Shown here: positions 1-11,223 of the stretch, piece after piece
Numbering within the stretch: position 1 is the first letter of the stretch
Layout: the number at the start of each line of letters is the position of its first letter
Assembly (NCBI GenBank): GCA_021927905.1
Contig: BLLK01000060.1
Coordinates: forward strand, 407,219-471,218
Source: Chaetoceros tenuissimus
Lineage: Eukaryota; Bacillariophyta; Thalassiosirophyceae; Chaetocerotales; Chaetocerotaceae
Length of the DNA: 64,000 nucleotides
Direction: 5' to 3'
Position numbers and translations under genes: made by a program
Notes under the pieces: model-generated
Databases searched by the model: none
What the model was told of the DNA's origin: nothing
Seen by the model: only the letters and a program-made list of their open reading frames with translations

Positions 1-2
1 TT

Positions 3-182
3 GGAAGTACTGCCGATAGGTTGGAAGTAGCTTCCAGGAAAATGCATTCTATAACACAGCAATTACAGTTTTGGAGTAATTGGGGTGACGAAGTTGAAGA
101 GGGCAGAGATGCAAATGAAGTCAGGCATACAGAAGATGTTCGAGACGATGGGGAACTTGCAACAAGAAGTGTTGAAGTTTGA
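3..182 (+). CDS. C-terminal end of an unidentified protein (partial)
   Basis: Frame 3 is open from the left edge to a TGA at 180-182, giving about 59 residues of mixed, charged composition (Asp/Glu-rich near the end, with a WSNWGDEVEE stretch). The other two + frames stop within the first 30 bases. It reads like the tail of a gene that enters from the left, convergent with the IQ-motif gene whose stop lies about 130 bases away. There is no recognisable domain, and a chance open frame cannot be excluded at this length. Confidence 0.4.
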   Translation, partial: GSTADRLEVASRKMHSITQQLQFWSNWGDEVEEGRDANEVRHTEDVRDDGELATRSVEV

Positions 183-315
183 TGTTTCAAACCAATGTAT
201 TCATAACCAAACGAAAGATGGAATCAGTCATTTTCATTTATGCTACCACAAACAGTGAAAATTGAAGGTACACTTTTATAAAATTACAAGTGTAAATACT
301 AAGTCAAAGTTAAGG

Positions 316-1962
316 CTACAAACGAAAAACCTTGTTGTAGGCAGCCTTGAATGCTTCAACTTGAAGTAGAAAGTTTTTGTGTGCAATCGTATCAATGACA
401 TCCCCTTGGAAAGAAGGTATTGTCCCTTCATCTTTTGTATGGACTTTTTGGCTCCTTTTAGAATGCTTCTTTGGCTTTCCAGAAGCAGTCACAAGATTTA
501 CGTTCCACATTCTCTTCTCATCACCAACCAGTTTTCTCTTTTGAAGTCCTTCTTCTATTTTTTGTCTCTCCCTTCTTTCCTTATCGAAAAGAGACTTTAG
601 TGAAGCTCTTTGGCTTTGAAGTTCCTGATTTTTTGCCTTTATTTGCTTCTGGAGATTTTCAACCTCATAAAGAGCTTTCTTTGAAGTCTGGATAACGAAT
701 CCATGCTTTAGAACAATATCGAGCTTTAGCGCTGTTTGATTCTTTCTTTCTAGCTCAATGCTTTCTTCAACTTCATCTTCCCAGCCTTCTGCTACATCTT
801 TTGTATTCATGGTTGCTTTCATCTTTTCGAGATCTTTGGAGTTATTGAGACTTGTATGCAATGAAATTGTTGCATCTTTGTATGCAGCTTTTGCCCCTTC
901 TAAATTCTCAAGTAGTGTGTGCTTATTCGTGGTCTTTTCAAAAACAGTTAATTCATACTCATATCTTTCGATCAATGCCTCTACCATCATTATATGCTCA
1001 TTTGTCCTTTCATCCCAGTTGCTAATTAGGATACGATTACGACGGACTCTAGCTACTCTTCCTCTCCAGCACTTTTGAATGAGAAGTGAAGCTGAATTGA
1101 ATTCTATAGATCGTTTCTTCACAAAATTCATGGCTATGATTCTTCTCATAACTCGTTGAATGACAGTAGCTTTACTGTTTCGCATCCTAGCCTCACATCT
1201 ATTCCCAAAATTGTATCTTCGATAATACATTTGAATACAAAGCGCTGCAACGTGTCTTTGGTGTCGTATTGCTCGTCTCTTCCCAAGAAACATTCGAATA
1301 CTTTTTTGAATAACCAATGCACTAGAATGCATACATTCAAGTCTCTTGTTCCACTTTTTTGTAGCAAGTCGCCTTCGTAACTGTGCTTGACACTTTGGAA
1401 TATAATAGTTGAGCTTTTCAACCCACTCATGCACCCAGACTCTTGCTACCACAGATCTATAGAAAGATTGAATGGTTATTGCTGCTAATCTTTGCATGGC
1501 TACATTATGTAGTCTCCTTCGAGCAAGAATACTTCTCCACAATGTTTGAATTACTATGCTTGCCTACAAAACAGTTGAGTTCAGTATAGAGAAATAGAAC
1601 AAAGAAATGACAGGACTTACCTCTATTTCGTTTCTATTGATTAAAAAGTAAGCTTCCATACGTTTAGACCGAATCTCCACTTTGCTTTTCTTACCAGTCT
1701 TACGCCTAGCTTTGGATTGATATGGTGACTGCTGAATCATCTTCATTCCTCGACTACGTCTTTTCGATTCCAACATTTTTCTTTCATTTGCCTTAGCTTG
1801 AATTGAAGGTTTGTTTGTCTCGAGAGCTTCATGCTGAACAAAGGAAGAAATGTAGAAGGAATCAAGCTCTTTGCTCTCGGATAAACCATTACTCTTGTTT
1901 GTTTCGAATTGCGGAAAGTATATTTTCTTGTTGGACTTGGTTTTGTGAAGCTTTAGTTTCAT
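316..1962 (-). CDS. IQ-motif (calmodulin-binding) protein
   Basis: Two exons, 1962-1621 and 1563-316, separated by a 57-bp GT-AG intron (1564-1620). The join gives about 529 residues. The N-terminal ~110 residues are Lys/Arg-rich. From the splice junction onward come about six IQ-type motifs in a row (IVIQTLWRSILARRR, ITIQSFYRSVVAR, LVIQKSIRMFLGKRR, LCIQMYYRR, TVIQRVMRR, LLIQKCWRGRVAR), the arrangement used to bind calmodulin or myosin-light-chain-like proteins. The second half is charged and probably helical (coiled-coil-like Glu/Lys heptads around YEVENLQKQIKAKNQEL). No motor or GAP domain is visible, so it is not a myosin. The ATG at 1962 is the first in frame; the open frame upstream begins with non-ATG codons. 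The junction falls inside the first IQ motif, which supports it. The cellular role is unknown. Confidence 0.75.
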
Positions 1963-2115
1963 TTTCGTTGCTTTCAGAAGAGAAAGTAAGTAGACTTGCT
2001 GGCTCCACAATGGAAATTGATTTCGAATCGATCAATTTTGTTTTTGGATTCAAAATCTTTTTATTAAAACCTAATTGTGTACATTTTACGTTACAAACAA
2101 CTATAGAACCCATCC

Positions 2116-3081
2116 CTAGCTTTCCAACTTTTGAAAAGTCATTTTACCCTTTTTCTTCTTCTTTTTTGTACGGATGGCTCCATGCACTAAACCCTTTCGA
2201 ACAACTGGAGCAGGCCTCTTTCTTGTCTCAGCATCATTATGTTGTTCTTCTTTTTTTACACTACTATCTAAAGATTTGTTAATAATCCCATCGTCTGCAT
2301 TCAGACTGTCTTTTTCTACAGTCATTGTGGTTTCTTCAGCTTTTACTTTCATTGTCGGATCATCACACTTTGTCATGTTCATCCACTGATGAAATTGCTC
2401 TTCATCTACTTTTACATCGTTCTTCTCCACCACAGTAGCTGATACTTGCTGCTCCAACGCTTTTTGTAAAAGTGGAAATGCAAGAGGTCCAATTTTTCCA
2501 TATGCCATGTCATGTTCCGAATGAATATGCATTCGCATCTTGTCATGTAATTCAGGATGGGTCATTTGTACAATACAGTGAGGATACTCATCTTTATGCT
2601 TTTCTTCCAATGGAATTTGTTTCACACTGGCATCTTGTAGTTCCGATAGAGCACTTGCTACGAGTCCAGCGAGACCTTTCACAGAATCTAATTTTGCTTC
2701 GTCGACCGCGATGCCTGTTTCTTCAAAGAATATCTGTAAATCTTGGATTTCCCACGGTTTCGAGCTAAGATAATATCTATTTTCATCTATAGTAGCGGTT
2801 CGATGATCTTGTAGAACTGATGGAGATGGTAAAATTCCAAATCGGAGCTCAAGCGTCTTCTTTCCTCCTCGAATAGATTCTTGAAAGTTTACGCTAAATA
2901 GATGGATTCTTTGCTGCTTGGTAATTTGCATGGACTTGTGCCACTCTAATTCTACACTATTATGGTTACACGAGGAATTCTGCAATGCTCGATAAACAGC
3001 TTCAGTTCCCAGCAATTTTGTTGCAAGATGAAAATTGAATAGATCCATAAAGGATGTCGAGCTTGCACCGGATGAACTCAT
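2116..3081 (-). CDS. Unknown protein with Lys-rich C-terminus
   Basis: From the first in-frame ATG (3081) the product is about 321 residues. The frame stays open and protein-like upstream to about 3231 but contains no ATG there, so the true start is probably in an upstream exon that could not be identified. The N-terminal two thirds look globular (LELRFGILPSPSVLQDHRT, then IQDLQIFFEETGIAVDEAKL). The C-terminal third is acidic, then ends in a basic cluster (RTKKKKKKGK) that could be a nuclear or nucleolar signal. No family is recognised. Its stop lies about 150 bases upstream of the IQ-motif gene's start, on the same strand. Confidence 0.6.
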   Translation of the reverse strand: MSSSGASSTSFMDLFNFHLATKLLGTEAVYRALQNSSCNHNSVELEWHKSMQITKQQRIHLFSVNFQESIRGGKKTLELRFGILPSPSVLQDHRTATIDENRYYLSSKPWEIQDLQIFFEETGIAVDEAKLDSVKGLAGLVASALSELQDASVKQIPLEEKHKDEYPHCIVQMTHPELHDKMRMHIHSEHDMAYGKIGPLAFPLLQKALEQQVSATVVEKNDVKVDEEQFHQWMNMTKCDDPTMKVKAEETTMTVEKDSLNADDGIINKSLDSSVKKEEQHNDAETRKRPAPVVRKGLVHGAIRTKKKKKKGKMTFQKLES

Positions 3082-3487
3082 GCTGTTTGATGTTTCTATG
3101 CCGTTGAGGTAGACAATCACTCTAAACTGTTCTTTTCGTTCCGAAAAAGAATCTCTGAAATATTTTTTGATACTTTGCAGCTTGACCCCTGTCCAAAGAT
3201 GTTCAAATGATTTGAATATCTCTACACTCTTTCACAATTATTATGCAAGCAGAAGCCAAACGATTCTTTACTGAAAATGAAATGGTGTTGGAATCAAGCT
3301 CGAGTTGGAATACAGTGTGGTGACAGGTGACAATGACGAAAGATAGGAGAAGGACGGACGAAAAAGGGAAATATTTTCTAGCTAGTCTCTTGCTCTATCT
3401 ATCTTAGCTAGGTAGGATAAGAACGGTTTATCTCATTCTCACGTCATTGGCATCAGATAAAGGCAGATTCATATGAAAGATTTAATT

Positions 3488-5622
3488 TTATTCGCTTTTA
3501 GCTGCTTTGCTAGCTTCCAATAAACCAAAGAATAAAGGATTTGGCTTTTCTGGACGACTTGTGAATTCAGGGTGGAATTGAGATGCAACAAAGTACGGAT
3601 GGGATGATTCTTCTAGCTCTACAATCTCCATTCTCTCACCACTGTTATCTGCATTTCTTCCGACAAAGTGCAGTCCCGCAGCCTCAAGATCGGTAACAAA
3701 TGCAGGGTTCACTTCATATCTATGCCGATGCCTCTCATTCACCTTTTCATGTCCATAGAATTTACGTGCAATACTTCCCTTTCGCAAGATTGTTTCTCTC
3801 AATCCAAGTCTCATTGTTCCTCCCATTCTCTCCCGATCACCTTCTGGCATGAAAATGATTGCATCTTCTACATCTTCAACAAGATCATCCTTGAATTCAG
3901 AACTGTGTGCATTTGGTCTATTTAATACATTGCGGCAATATTCAACTACAGATGCCTGCATTCCCAAACAAATTCCCAAAAATGGAGTCTTTGATTCTCT
4001 TGCGTATTTAATTGCTTCTACTTTTCCTTCAAATCCTCTCATTCCGAAGCCACCTGGTACTACGATTCCATCACAATTCTTGAGTCGATTCCATGCATTA
4101 TCAAATGTTTCTTGACTTGTATTTTCATCATTGATATCTAAATCCGATGCAACAATCCACTCAATCTTTAGTCTTTGCTTAGTAGCAATTGCAGAATGTG
4201 TCAATGCCTTCACAACAGATAAATCTGGCAATGAAAATAAAAATGTGAGATGGATGAAGTCTCGGTGTTATATAAAAACAATCAAAACTTTGATTGTACT
4301 TACAAGCATCTCCTTGATCAACATACTTTCCAACCATAGCTATGGTACACTCTCCTTCAGGCGAGTCAACACTATCTGCCAATTCAGTCCATTCCTTGAT
4401 CAATTTACTCTTTTCAATACCAGTAATTTCATTATTCTCATATGCAGAAAACTTTTGCGATACACTCTTTTTGTAATATGGCTCAAGACGAAGACGATGT
4501 GCAAGCATAGATGGAAAGTTTTGACTCATCATCATCAAAGGTACACGGTAGATATTTGATACATCATGAATACTAATGATGGCATTCTTTGGAATAGATG
4601 AAAACATTGCAATTTTCTTCTTTGCAGATGCTTCCAAAGGAAGCTTACCTCTACATGCAATAAAATCAGGTGTAAGACCAAGTTGTCTCATTTGTGCCAC
4701 AGAATGCTGAGTAGGTTTTGTCTTTTGCTCTGGTGGTGATCCAAGAACTGGGACAAGTGATACATGAACAAAACACATATTTTTGTATCCAACAAGTACT
4801 TGAAGTTGACGCAAAGCTTCTACAAAAGGCATGGATTCAATATCTCCTAATGTTCCTCCCAACTCAACAATGCATACTTCTGGTATTTCTTTTGTAGACG
4901 ATCCAAATCTTGCTACTGGAGCTTTTGCAACTCTTAAAATCCATTCCTGAATCGCATCTATTTCCAAGTTGTAACAAAGTCAGTTCTATTCACTTGATAT
5001 CAATGTACGAAATATAGACTCGGCACATACACTAATTTGCCTTACCTGAAATATGAGGAACAACCTGGACAGTTTTCCCAAGGTAATCTCCCATTCTTTC
5101 TCTATCAATTACAGATTGATAAATCTTTCCTGTACTCAAGTTACTCTCCTTTGTCAAACTGACACTTAAAAATCTTTCATAGTTTCCCAAGTCCAAATCA
5201 GTTTCACCACCGTCATCAAGAACAAAAACTTCTCCATGTTCAAATGGACTCATAGTTCCAGCATCAACATTCAAATAAGGGTCAATTTTGAGTGCAGTAA
5301 CACGAAGACCCATTGCACGAAGAAGTACTCCAATGGATGAAGCAGTTACTCCCTTCCCAATTCCAGATAAAACTCCTCCAGTAACTACAATGATTTTGCG
5401 ATTGGATGCAACTGTCTCTTCTACAAGTTCTCTTAGAGAATCTGGAATCACATCTGCTTTTTCTCCTCCTCTTGTATTAAGCGCCTGAGATGACGATTTA
5501 GAAAGAAAATTTTCAGAAAATTTTCCTTTTGACTTTAATAGCGATAGGTTTTGTCCAAAACCATTATTTGTATGAGCAAAGGTCAGTATTGGAAATAATC
5601 CAAAGAGAAGAGATAGCTTCAT
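3488..5622 (-). CDS. CTP synthase (glutamine-hydrolysing)
   Basis: Three exons, 5622-5046, 4957-4304 and 4224-3488, with introns of 88 and 79 bp; the joins give 655 residues in frame. It converts UTP, ATP and glutamine to CTP. The synthetase domain starts near residue 75 with [19 protein letters not shown], followed by [20 protein letters not shown]. The splice junctions rebuild HISDAIQEW and DAYLSVVKAL, both expected for the family. The C-terminal class-I glutaminase domain shows the nucleophile Cys in GICLGMQ (about residue 496) and the FHPEF His-Glu pair near the end. The unusual part is the first ~75 residues: a hydrophobic [17 protein letters not shown] start resembling a signal peptide, followed by a Ser/Lys-rich linker, while most CTP synthases are cytosolic and lack this. 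The ATG at 5622 is in good context and there is no internal Met before the domain. No clear ASAF motif follows the hydrophobic segment, so the destination is uncertain. Confidence 0.95.
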
Positions 5623-5968
5623 GTTCAGAGGTTAATATTGACTTGCGTCTATGTTACCCACGAAAGTGAGAAAGGTAAGGGTATCCATCCTTTGTGATGT
5701 GCGAGTATGTGTTCAAAAAAGGCGTTGAATCATCATCATTTTTTAGAAATTTACTTGGCCCTCATTGATGGATTTCATCTGGCGGATGAAGGCCAGACGC
5801 TACTATCATAAATGGCCTAAAAGACACATCGACGAAAGATATCACAGTTCTGAGTTTGATGTTCTTCTTCTTCCTGAACATATTTATATGCAATTGCATT
5901 TTTATTGAAACTATTCATTACACTGGAACCAGATCTTGCTCACATATATTGAAAATCAATACTTTCAA
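5623..5968. promoter_or_regulatory. Divergent intergenic region, CTP synthase / flavodoxin
   Basis: About 346 bases between two divergently transcribed starts, so both promoters must lie here. It is AT-rich close to the flavodoxin start. No conserved element could be assigned by eye. Confidence 0.4.
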
Positions 5969-7021
5969 ATGAAATTGAATCCATTTATCTTGACACTATC
6001 GGCTTTGAGCTCGGTTGAAGCATTTTCTCCCTCTACTCTAAACAAAAGATACCCTCTTCGCAATGCAGTGTTCGCAAAAGGAAGATCTTCATGTGATCTT
6101 GTCTTGTATGCAAAGGTAGGTATCTTCTTTGGAACTTCTACAGGAAATACTGAAACTGTCGCAGATTATATTGCTGCTGAGTTCGGAGATGATGCCGAGG
6201 GTCCAATTGAGATTGATGGAATTGTCGGAAGCGTTGCTGATGAATTTGCAAAGTATGATGCTTTGATTGTCGGCACTCCTACATGGAACACTGGTGCTGA
6301 TAGTGAACGCAGTGGTACTGGCTGGGATGAGATTTACTACGGTGAAATGCAGGATCTAAATATTGCCGGAAAGAAGGTGGGAGTTTTTGGTCTAGGTGAC
6401 CAAATCTCCTATTCTGAAAATTACGCTGATGCATCTGGAGAGGTTAGTGCATTTATTTGAATTTGTACTTTGATTTGGTATTATATCTCTAATTTATCTC
6501 ATTTCAACCTACCGTTTACGTAGCTTCATGATGTTTTTGAAAAGCTTGGATGTCAAATGATTGGATACACATCACAGGAAGGCTACGAGCATGAAAACTC
6601 AAAGGCTATTCGTGGAGATCTATTTTGCGGACTCTTATGCGATGAAATCAATCAAGATGATCTTTCAGAGGAGAGAGTACAAAACTGGGTGAAACAGCTA
6701 AAAACTGAAGGTATTCTTGACGGAAGCAGTGAATCCTCTGCTTCTCCTACTCCTACTGCTGTAATTGACGCTGAAGTTGTTGCAACACCTCCTGCAGAAG
6801 TAATTGTTGAAGATGATGTTATTTCAAAATTAGAAGCTGAAAATGCCATGCTTCGTAAATTGCTTGACGAATCCAAAGCCATGGATAAAGTTCTAGCTAA
6901 CGACGTAATGAACGGTGAAAGTGGATACAAGCCTTATTATAATCCCAAGAGTTTGTCCACCATGTGGGTCAGTTCAGATGGAAAGAAATGTTACTACACC
7001 AAAGAGTCACGTATCCCTTAG
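5969..7021 (+). CDS. Plastid flavodoxin with long C-terminal extension
   Basis: Two exons, 5969-6442 and 6524-7021 (81-bp intron), 323 residues. Flavodoxin replaces ferredoxin as photosynthetic electron carrier under iron limitation. The start chosen is the first ATG; it begins a signal peptide (MKLNPFILTLSALSSVEAF) ending in an ASAF-like plastid-entry motif (EAF-SP). The FMN phosphate loop is GTSTGNTET, followed by PTWNTGADSERSGTGWD around the isoalloxazine and GLGDQISYSENY. The splice junction restores ASGELHDVFEKLG, as expected. The flavodoxin fold should end near the ERVQNWVKQLK helix. About 105 residues follow: a Ser/Pro/Ala linker, a short heptad-like helix (ISKLEAENAMLRKLLDES) and a terminal Tyr/Trp/Cys-containing segment (YKPYYNPKSLSTMW, then KKCYY). 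Ordinary flavodoxins lack such a tail. Confidence 0.93.
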
Positions 7022-7598
7022 ACTCGAAAGTTTAGAGAGAAAAGAAATTCTTGAAGAGTTCAATGCAAAGGATGCCAATTGAATGTCAAGGCTTGATTCG
7101 TTTCCTTCTTTGGAACACTTCATCTGAAAGGGGATGGCAGGCATTGTACAAATGTACTACTCACGAATACATTTAATCATAAAAATAATTCAATTTATCA
7201 AAAAATGTGGAAGGAATATATACGTATGCAATAGACTATGAAATACAGAAGCATGCAGAGTAAATGTAGTGAAGAATGGCATTCTTTTTCAAAATGAATA
7301 CACAAGTCATTCAGGGACGTTATTATTGAAATGAATGGCCTATCGATGACATTGACATTTTCCTGCTTCCTGCTTTTGGCGCGAAGCCTTCTTCTTCGTC
7401 AAACAACGTCAACCAGCTCATCATTCTATTATTTCATTTGGGGAAGTACGTACTCTGTTTTTTGCCCTAGTTGGTATGGTATGGTATTCATAATGTTGAA
7501 CAAAGAATCTTTCGTAATAATAGAAGAAGAACGCTAAGTATCCCATCCAATCCTTTAGTTCATAGTCAATCAAGAGGAAAGAAACTTCTGGTCGAAGC
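7022..7598. other. Intergenic, nothing recognised
   Basis: 577 bases between the flavodoxin stop and the vinyl-reductase start on the same strand. It holds the 3' end of one transcript and the promoter of the next. Short open frames on both strands have no protein character. Confidence 0.4.
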
Positions 7599-9013
7599 AT
7601 GCGATTATCAAATTTAGTTCTATTATCATCGTTTGCATTCTTGCAAAACACATCTGCCTTTCCCACATCTTTGAGAAGTGTAGGTGCTTCCAATTTGGTG
7701 CGAAAGGCATATTCGTCAGCTTCTCATTTGAATGGAGCTGCAGAACTGTATTTTGCAGATGAAATTGTGAAAACCTCTGACAATGGTCAAAAGTCTGTTG
7801 TAATCGCAGGTGCCACTGGGTACATTGGAAGAGCAGTGGTTGAGGAATCGGTGAAGCGTGGCTACAATACATATGCACTGGTGAGAAGTATCGAGAAAAT
7901 TGAATCAGAAGAAGGACAGAGACTATACGGCGACTCTTTTGTAGGGGCCAACCTTATCAAGATGGATGTAACAGATCCAGAAGCATTATCTGATTTCATG
8001 GCGTCTGTCAATGTTCCAATTGATACTATTGTAAGTTGTTTGGCAAGTCCTGTTGGAACCAAAAAGGAAGCGTATGCCATTGATTACCAGGCAACACTGA
8101 ATTGTCTAAATGCAGGAAGAGATGATAGAGTGAATGCTCGTCACTTTATTCTTTTGTCAGCATTTTGCTGTAGAAATCCATTGCTACAGCTTCAACAGGC
8201 AAAGCTTAAATTTGAGGCTGAATTGGCAAATCAAGATGACATGACATGGAGTGTCGTCAGACCAACTGCTTTCTTCAAAAGTGTAAGTGGTCAGCTCGAA
8301 GGTATTCAGCAGGGAAATCCTTACGTTTTGTTTGGTGATGGAGCAGTGACACAATGTAATCCAATCGCTGAATGTGAACTAGCAGAATACATGTTGAATT
8401 GTATGACTGATGAAACAAAATGTAACAAAATCATGAACATTGGAGGGCCTGATGAGCCTTTAACAAACAAGATGCTCGGAGAAATGATGTTTAAAGCAAC
8501 TGGTTTAGAGCCACGATTTGCATATGCTCCAACATTTATTTTTGACATTATCATTAGGGGTTTCGATGACTTGGCAAAAGTGACGAAAAGCGAATTCATG
8601 GAGGATGCAGCTGAATATGCAAGGATTGGAAAGTACTACGCTGTAGAAGACATGCTTACAACCGACCCAGATGAAAAATATGGAAAAATTACAATGCAAG
8701 ATCATTACAACAAAATTGCTCAGCAAGGACAAGATCCATTTACACCTATGTAAGTTCTATGATTTATTGGTGATTCATGGTCTCTTTGTTAATCACCTTT
8801 CATTTATTTCTAATCTGCATTCGATATCAATCAATTCCCATCTAACTTTCACTTTGATATAGTCGCGCGACTGCACTTATTGGTAAAGCTGTTGAAGCTG
8901 TTCCAGTCATTGGTGCACTAGGAATACCTGCAACATACATCGCTACACACCCAGAAGGGGTAATATCACAGCAATCGTTGCAAATGGCTCTGTCAAGCTT
9001 ATTTTCTTCATAG
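7599..9013 (+). CDS. DVR: Divinyl (proto)chlorophyllide 8-vinyl reductase, plastid
   Basis: Two exons, 7599-8749 and 8863-9013 (113-bp intron), 433 residues. The enzyme reduces the 8-vinyl group of divinyl chlorophyll intermediates with NADPH. A signal peptide ends in an ASAF motif ([10 protein letters not shown]), placing it in the plastid. The Rossmann motif is [16 protein letters not shown]. Family-typical blocks follow: [72 protein letters not shown] and [17 protein letters not shown]. The second exon supplies the short [14 protein letters not shown] tail, which matches where the family continues after QDPFTP. Without the intron the product would lose this tail. The identification rests on these blocks, which distinguish the plant/algal N-type enzyme from other NmrA-like dehydrogenases. 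Confidence 0.92.
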
Positions 9014-9116
9014 GCTTAGCTAGGAATCTAGGATGTAGGTAGCTTATAATTTCCTCTAAATAATATGTCTATATTTATGTCTATATTTAGCTTGAATTAA
9101 TAGAAAAGATCACTAT

Positions 9117-10661
9117 TCAATAGTCTTGATTTTTAAATTCAATGATTCTCGCTAATTCGTATACTGAACTTTGAGTGACAAACTTCTTTTCTAAAGAATC
9201 AACGTCGTTGTATTTTGAATAAAATTCATTCAACTCATCATCAGACAAGTTGCCATGCTTCGGGATGCATTTCCCTTTCAAACCAAAACAAGTCTCAAGT
9301 AACCCTTTCAGCATCTGTTTCCTACCTTTCAAGCGTCCAGGGTGCATGATTACTTTCAAATCCAGATCTAATAATTTTTTATCCAGCAAACTTGGATCAT
9401 TTATGATTTGTCGTATTCGTTCTGAGGACATTGAAATTTTATCATTCATAAACATCAATTCATCTTCATCTAACTGCTCGCTTTGATTCATTGTTTTTGA
9501 CGTTGCCTTATTTCTAGATGAATCGACATTTGTCGATTTATTTACATGTTTGATCCTAGTTTGGTAGGCCTTCTTTGATCTTTCGGATCTCCTCTTTTGC
9601 TGCTCTCTCAATTCTTCTGCAACACGACTATCGCCGTTCATTTGAGAAAGAAATGAATCAAGAGTGGGGCCTGAGACTGCTTTGACACTCGAAGATTTCA
9701 TTTTACTTTTCTTCTTTTTATTGCTTTGTATCTTCATTGCCGCTTTCTTTTCTTTCAGCCTCTTCTTTTGGGCAATACTCCTTCTTTTGTTGGCAATCAC
9801 ATAGATTTTTATAGCATATTCGATCTCTTCATCAGTCAGTACAGCTAGCTCCTGATTTTTTAAAATGCTGTTGGGAATCTGCTGAACGTATTTTTGCAAC
9901 TTTTTCTCCTTGTTCCGTTGCTCTCTTTGTCTTTTAGAAGCATGGTTACCCCATCGCCTTGTATACCACATTTTCTTCCAATCCGCATCTTGAAAGAGTT
10001 CTTTTTTATTATTCGAGCGAAGAATGTATTCTTCTGGAGGCTTTGAAGGAAACCCAGTGAATATCCCATCTTCGTCATACTCTTCTTCAAGCAAAAATTC
10101 ATCATCGTCTTCATCGTATTGGTTTTCTTCTTCTTCATCCATATTATATAAAAAATCTTCATCGAGTGAATCATCTTGATCATCAAATGAAAGTCTTGGT
10201 CTTCCCGTTCGCAAATACTTCAGTTCTTCTGGATTTTCCCAAAAATAACCAGCTCCTGGATCTACAGCAGGCTGAGCCTTTGCATGATCTTCTTCCGAAG
10301 CATCTTGTGAAAAGTTTTCATCAATATGACTACCCATAGCTAATGCACTTTTTAGTTTCTCTTGCCGTTCTTTATATTTTGTCCAACCATCTTTACCTAG
10401 TCTATTTTTCCTCTGAAGGTATGCTCTACATGCAAGGAGAGCTTCTTCGTCAGAAATATCATCCATCATAATGTTGACATCGTCTTGACTCTTCTCACTC
10501 TTTGCTTCCAATCTCGACTGCTTACAGTGCTTTCTATGTTTATCATGTTGAATACACTGATTACGGTTCGTTGAAAAGCCAGAAACACCAAACGAAGTAA
10601 AATTATCTTGTAGCTTTGAAACTATGAAGCAACTTGATACAAGGCATATACTTCGTTTCAT
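9117..10661 (-). CDS. Unknown acidic/basic protein, possibly plastid-targeted
   Basis: 514 residues from the first in-frame ATG; the open frame extends 10 codons further but without ATG. The N-terminus (MKRSICLVSSCFIVSKLQDN) is hydrophobic enough for a signal peptide, and GVSGFSTNR about 25 residues in resembles a relaxed ASAF motif. The middle is strongly acidic (residues ~150-200, Asp/Glu runs), then Lys-rich (KKKKSKMKSSS). The C-terminal ~120 residues look folded (RIRQIINDPSLLDKKLLDLD, then a Cys/Gly-containing CFGLKGKCIPKHGN). No family is recognised. Convergent with the vinyl reductase, about 100 bases apart. Confidence 0.7.
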   Translation of the reverse strand: MKRSICLVSSCFIVSKLQDNFTSFGVSGFSTNRNQCIQHDKHRKHCKQSRLEAKSEKSQDDVNIMMDDISDEEALLACRAYLQRKNRLGKDGWTKYKERQEKLKSALAMGSHIDENFSQDASEEDHAKAQPAVDPGAGYFWENPEELKYLRTGRPRLSFDDQDDSLDEDFLYNMDEEEENQYDEDDDEFLLEEEYDEDGIFTGFPSKPPEEYILRSNNKKELFQDADWKKMWYTRRWGNHASKRQREQRNKEKKLQKYVQQIPNSILKNQELAVLTDEEIEYAIKIYVIANKRRSIAQKKRLKEKKAAMKIQSNKKKKSKMKSSSVKAVSGPTLDSFLSQMNGDSRVAEELREQQKRRSERSKKAYQTRIKHVNKSTNVDSSRNKATSKTMNQSEQLDEDELMFMNDKISMSSERIRQIINDPSLLDKKLLDLDLKVIMHPGRLKGRKQMLKGLLETCFGLKGKCIPKHGNLSDDELNEFYSKYNDVDSLEKKFVTQSSVYELARIIEFKNQDY

Positions 10662-11223
10662 AATTTTCCCTTTCTCAACTAAGCAACCCAAGATCTATCA
10701 CTGCAATGTACCTGATTCTCATTTATGTCCAATCCACTAGCGCAAGCGAGTAGAGAATGAGCTTGGTAAATGGAAGAGTAGAATATGCTTAAAAAGGCAG
10801 GATGGACATGCTTCTACTCGTACACTCGTAGTGTATGTACAATAGGAGATGAAAGCTACGTGGTATTCTATTACGTACAAGTTTTACGTACGAGAAGTGA
10901 GAAAACATCATGGGATATCTAGCTAGCGCTCCAATGACTACTCGACTGACTCGCATTTGGAACAAAAAAGACATTCACTTTCTTTTTTGAATTTTACTTT
11001 TTACTCGTAATAATAAAGGTATCTAGACTAGACTATATTTTCAAGCAAAAAGTGAAGGTGACTTTATATAAACTCATATTTTCATCTCGGTAATTTCAAG
11101 GAAAAAGACCATAATTCCAATCATTCTGAAAAATTACTGTCAATATAAGCAGCTAAAAATGTACATGTTCTATTCTTGCACAGCAATTCTGGCTGGACAC
11201 TCACACATGATGTTTCATTGTTA
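10662..11223. other. Intergenic, nothing recognised
   Basis: 562 bases between two genes on the minus strand. It includes short repeated ACTCGTA-like words around 10818-10890 but no feature that could be assigned. Confidence 0.4.
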
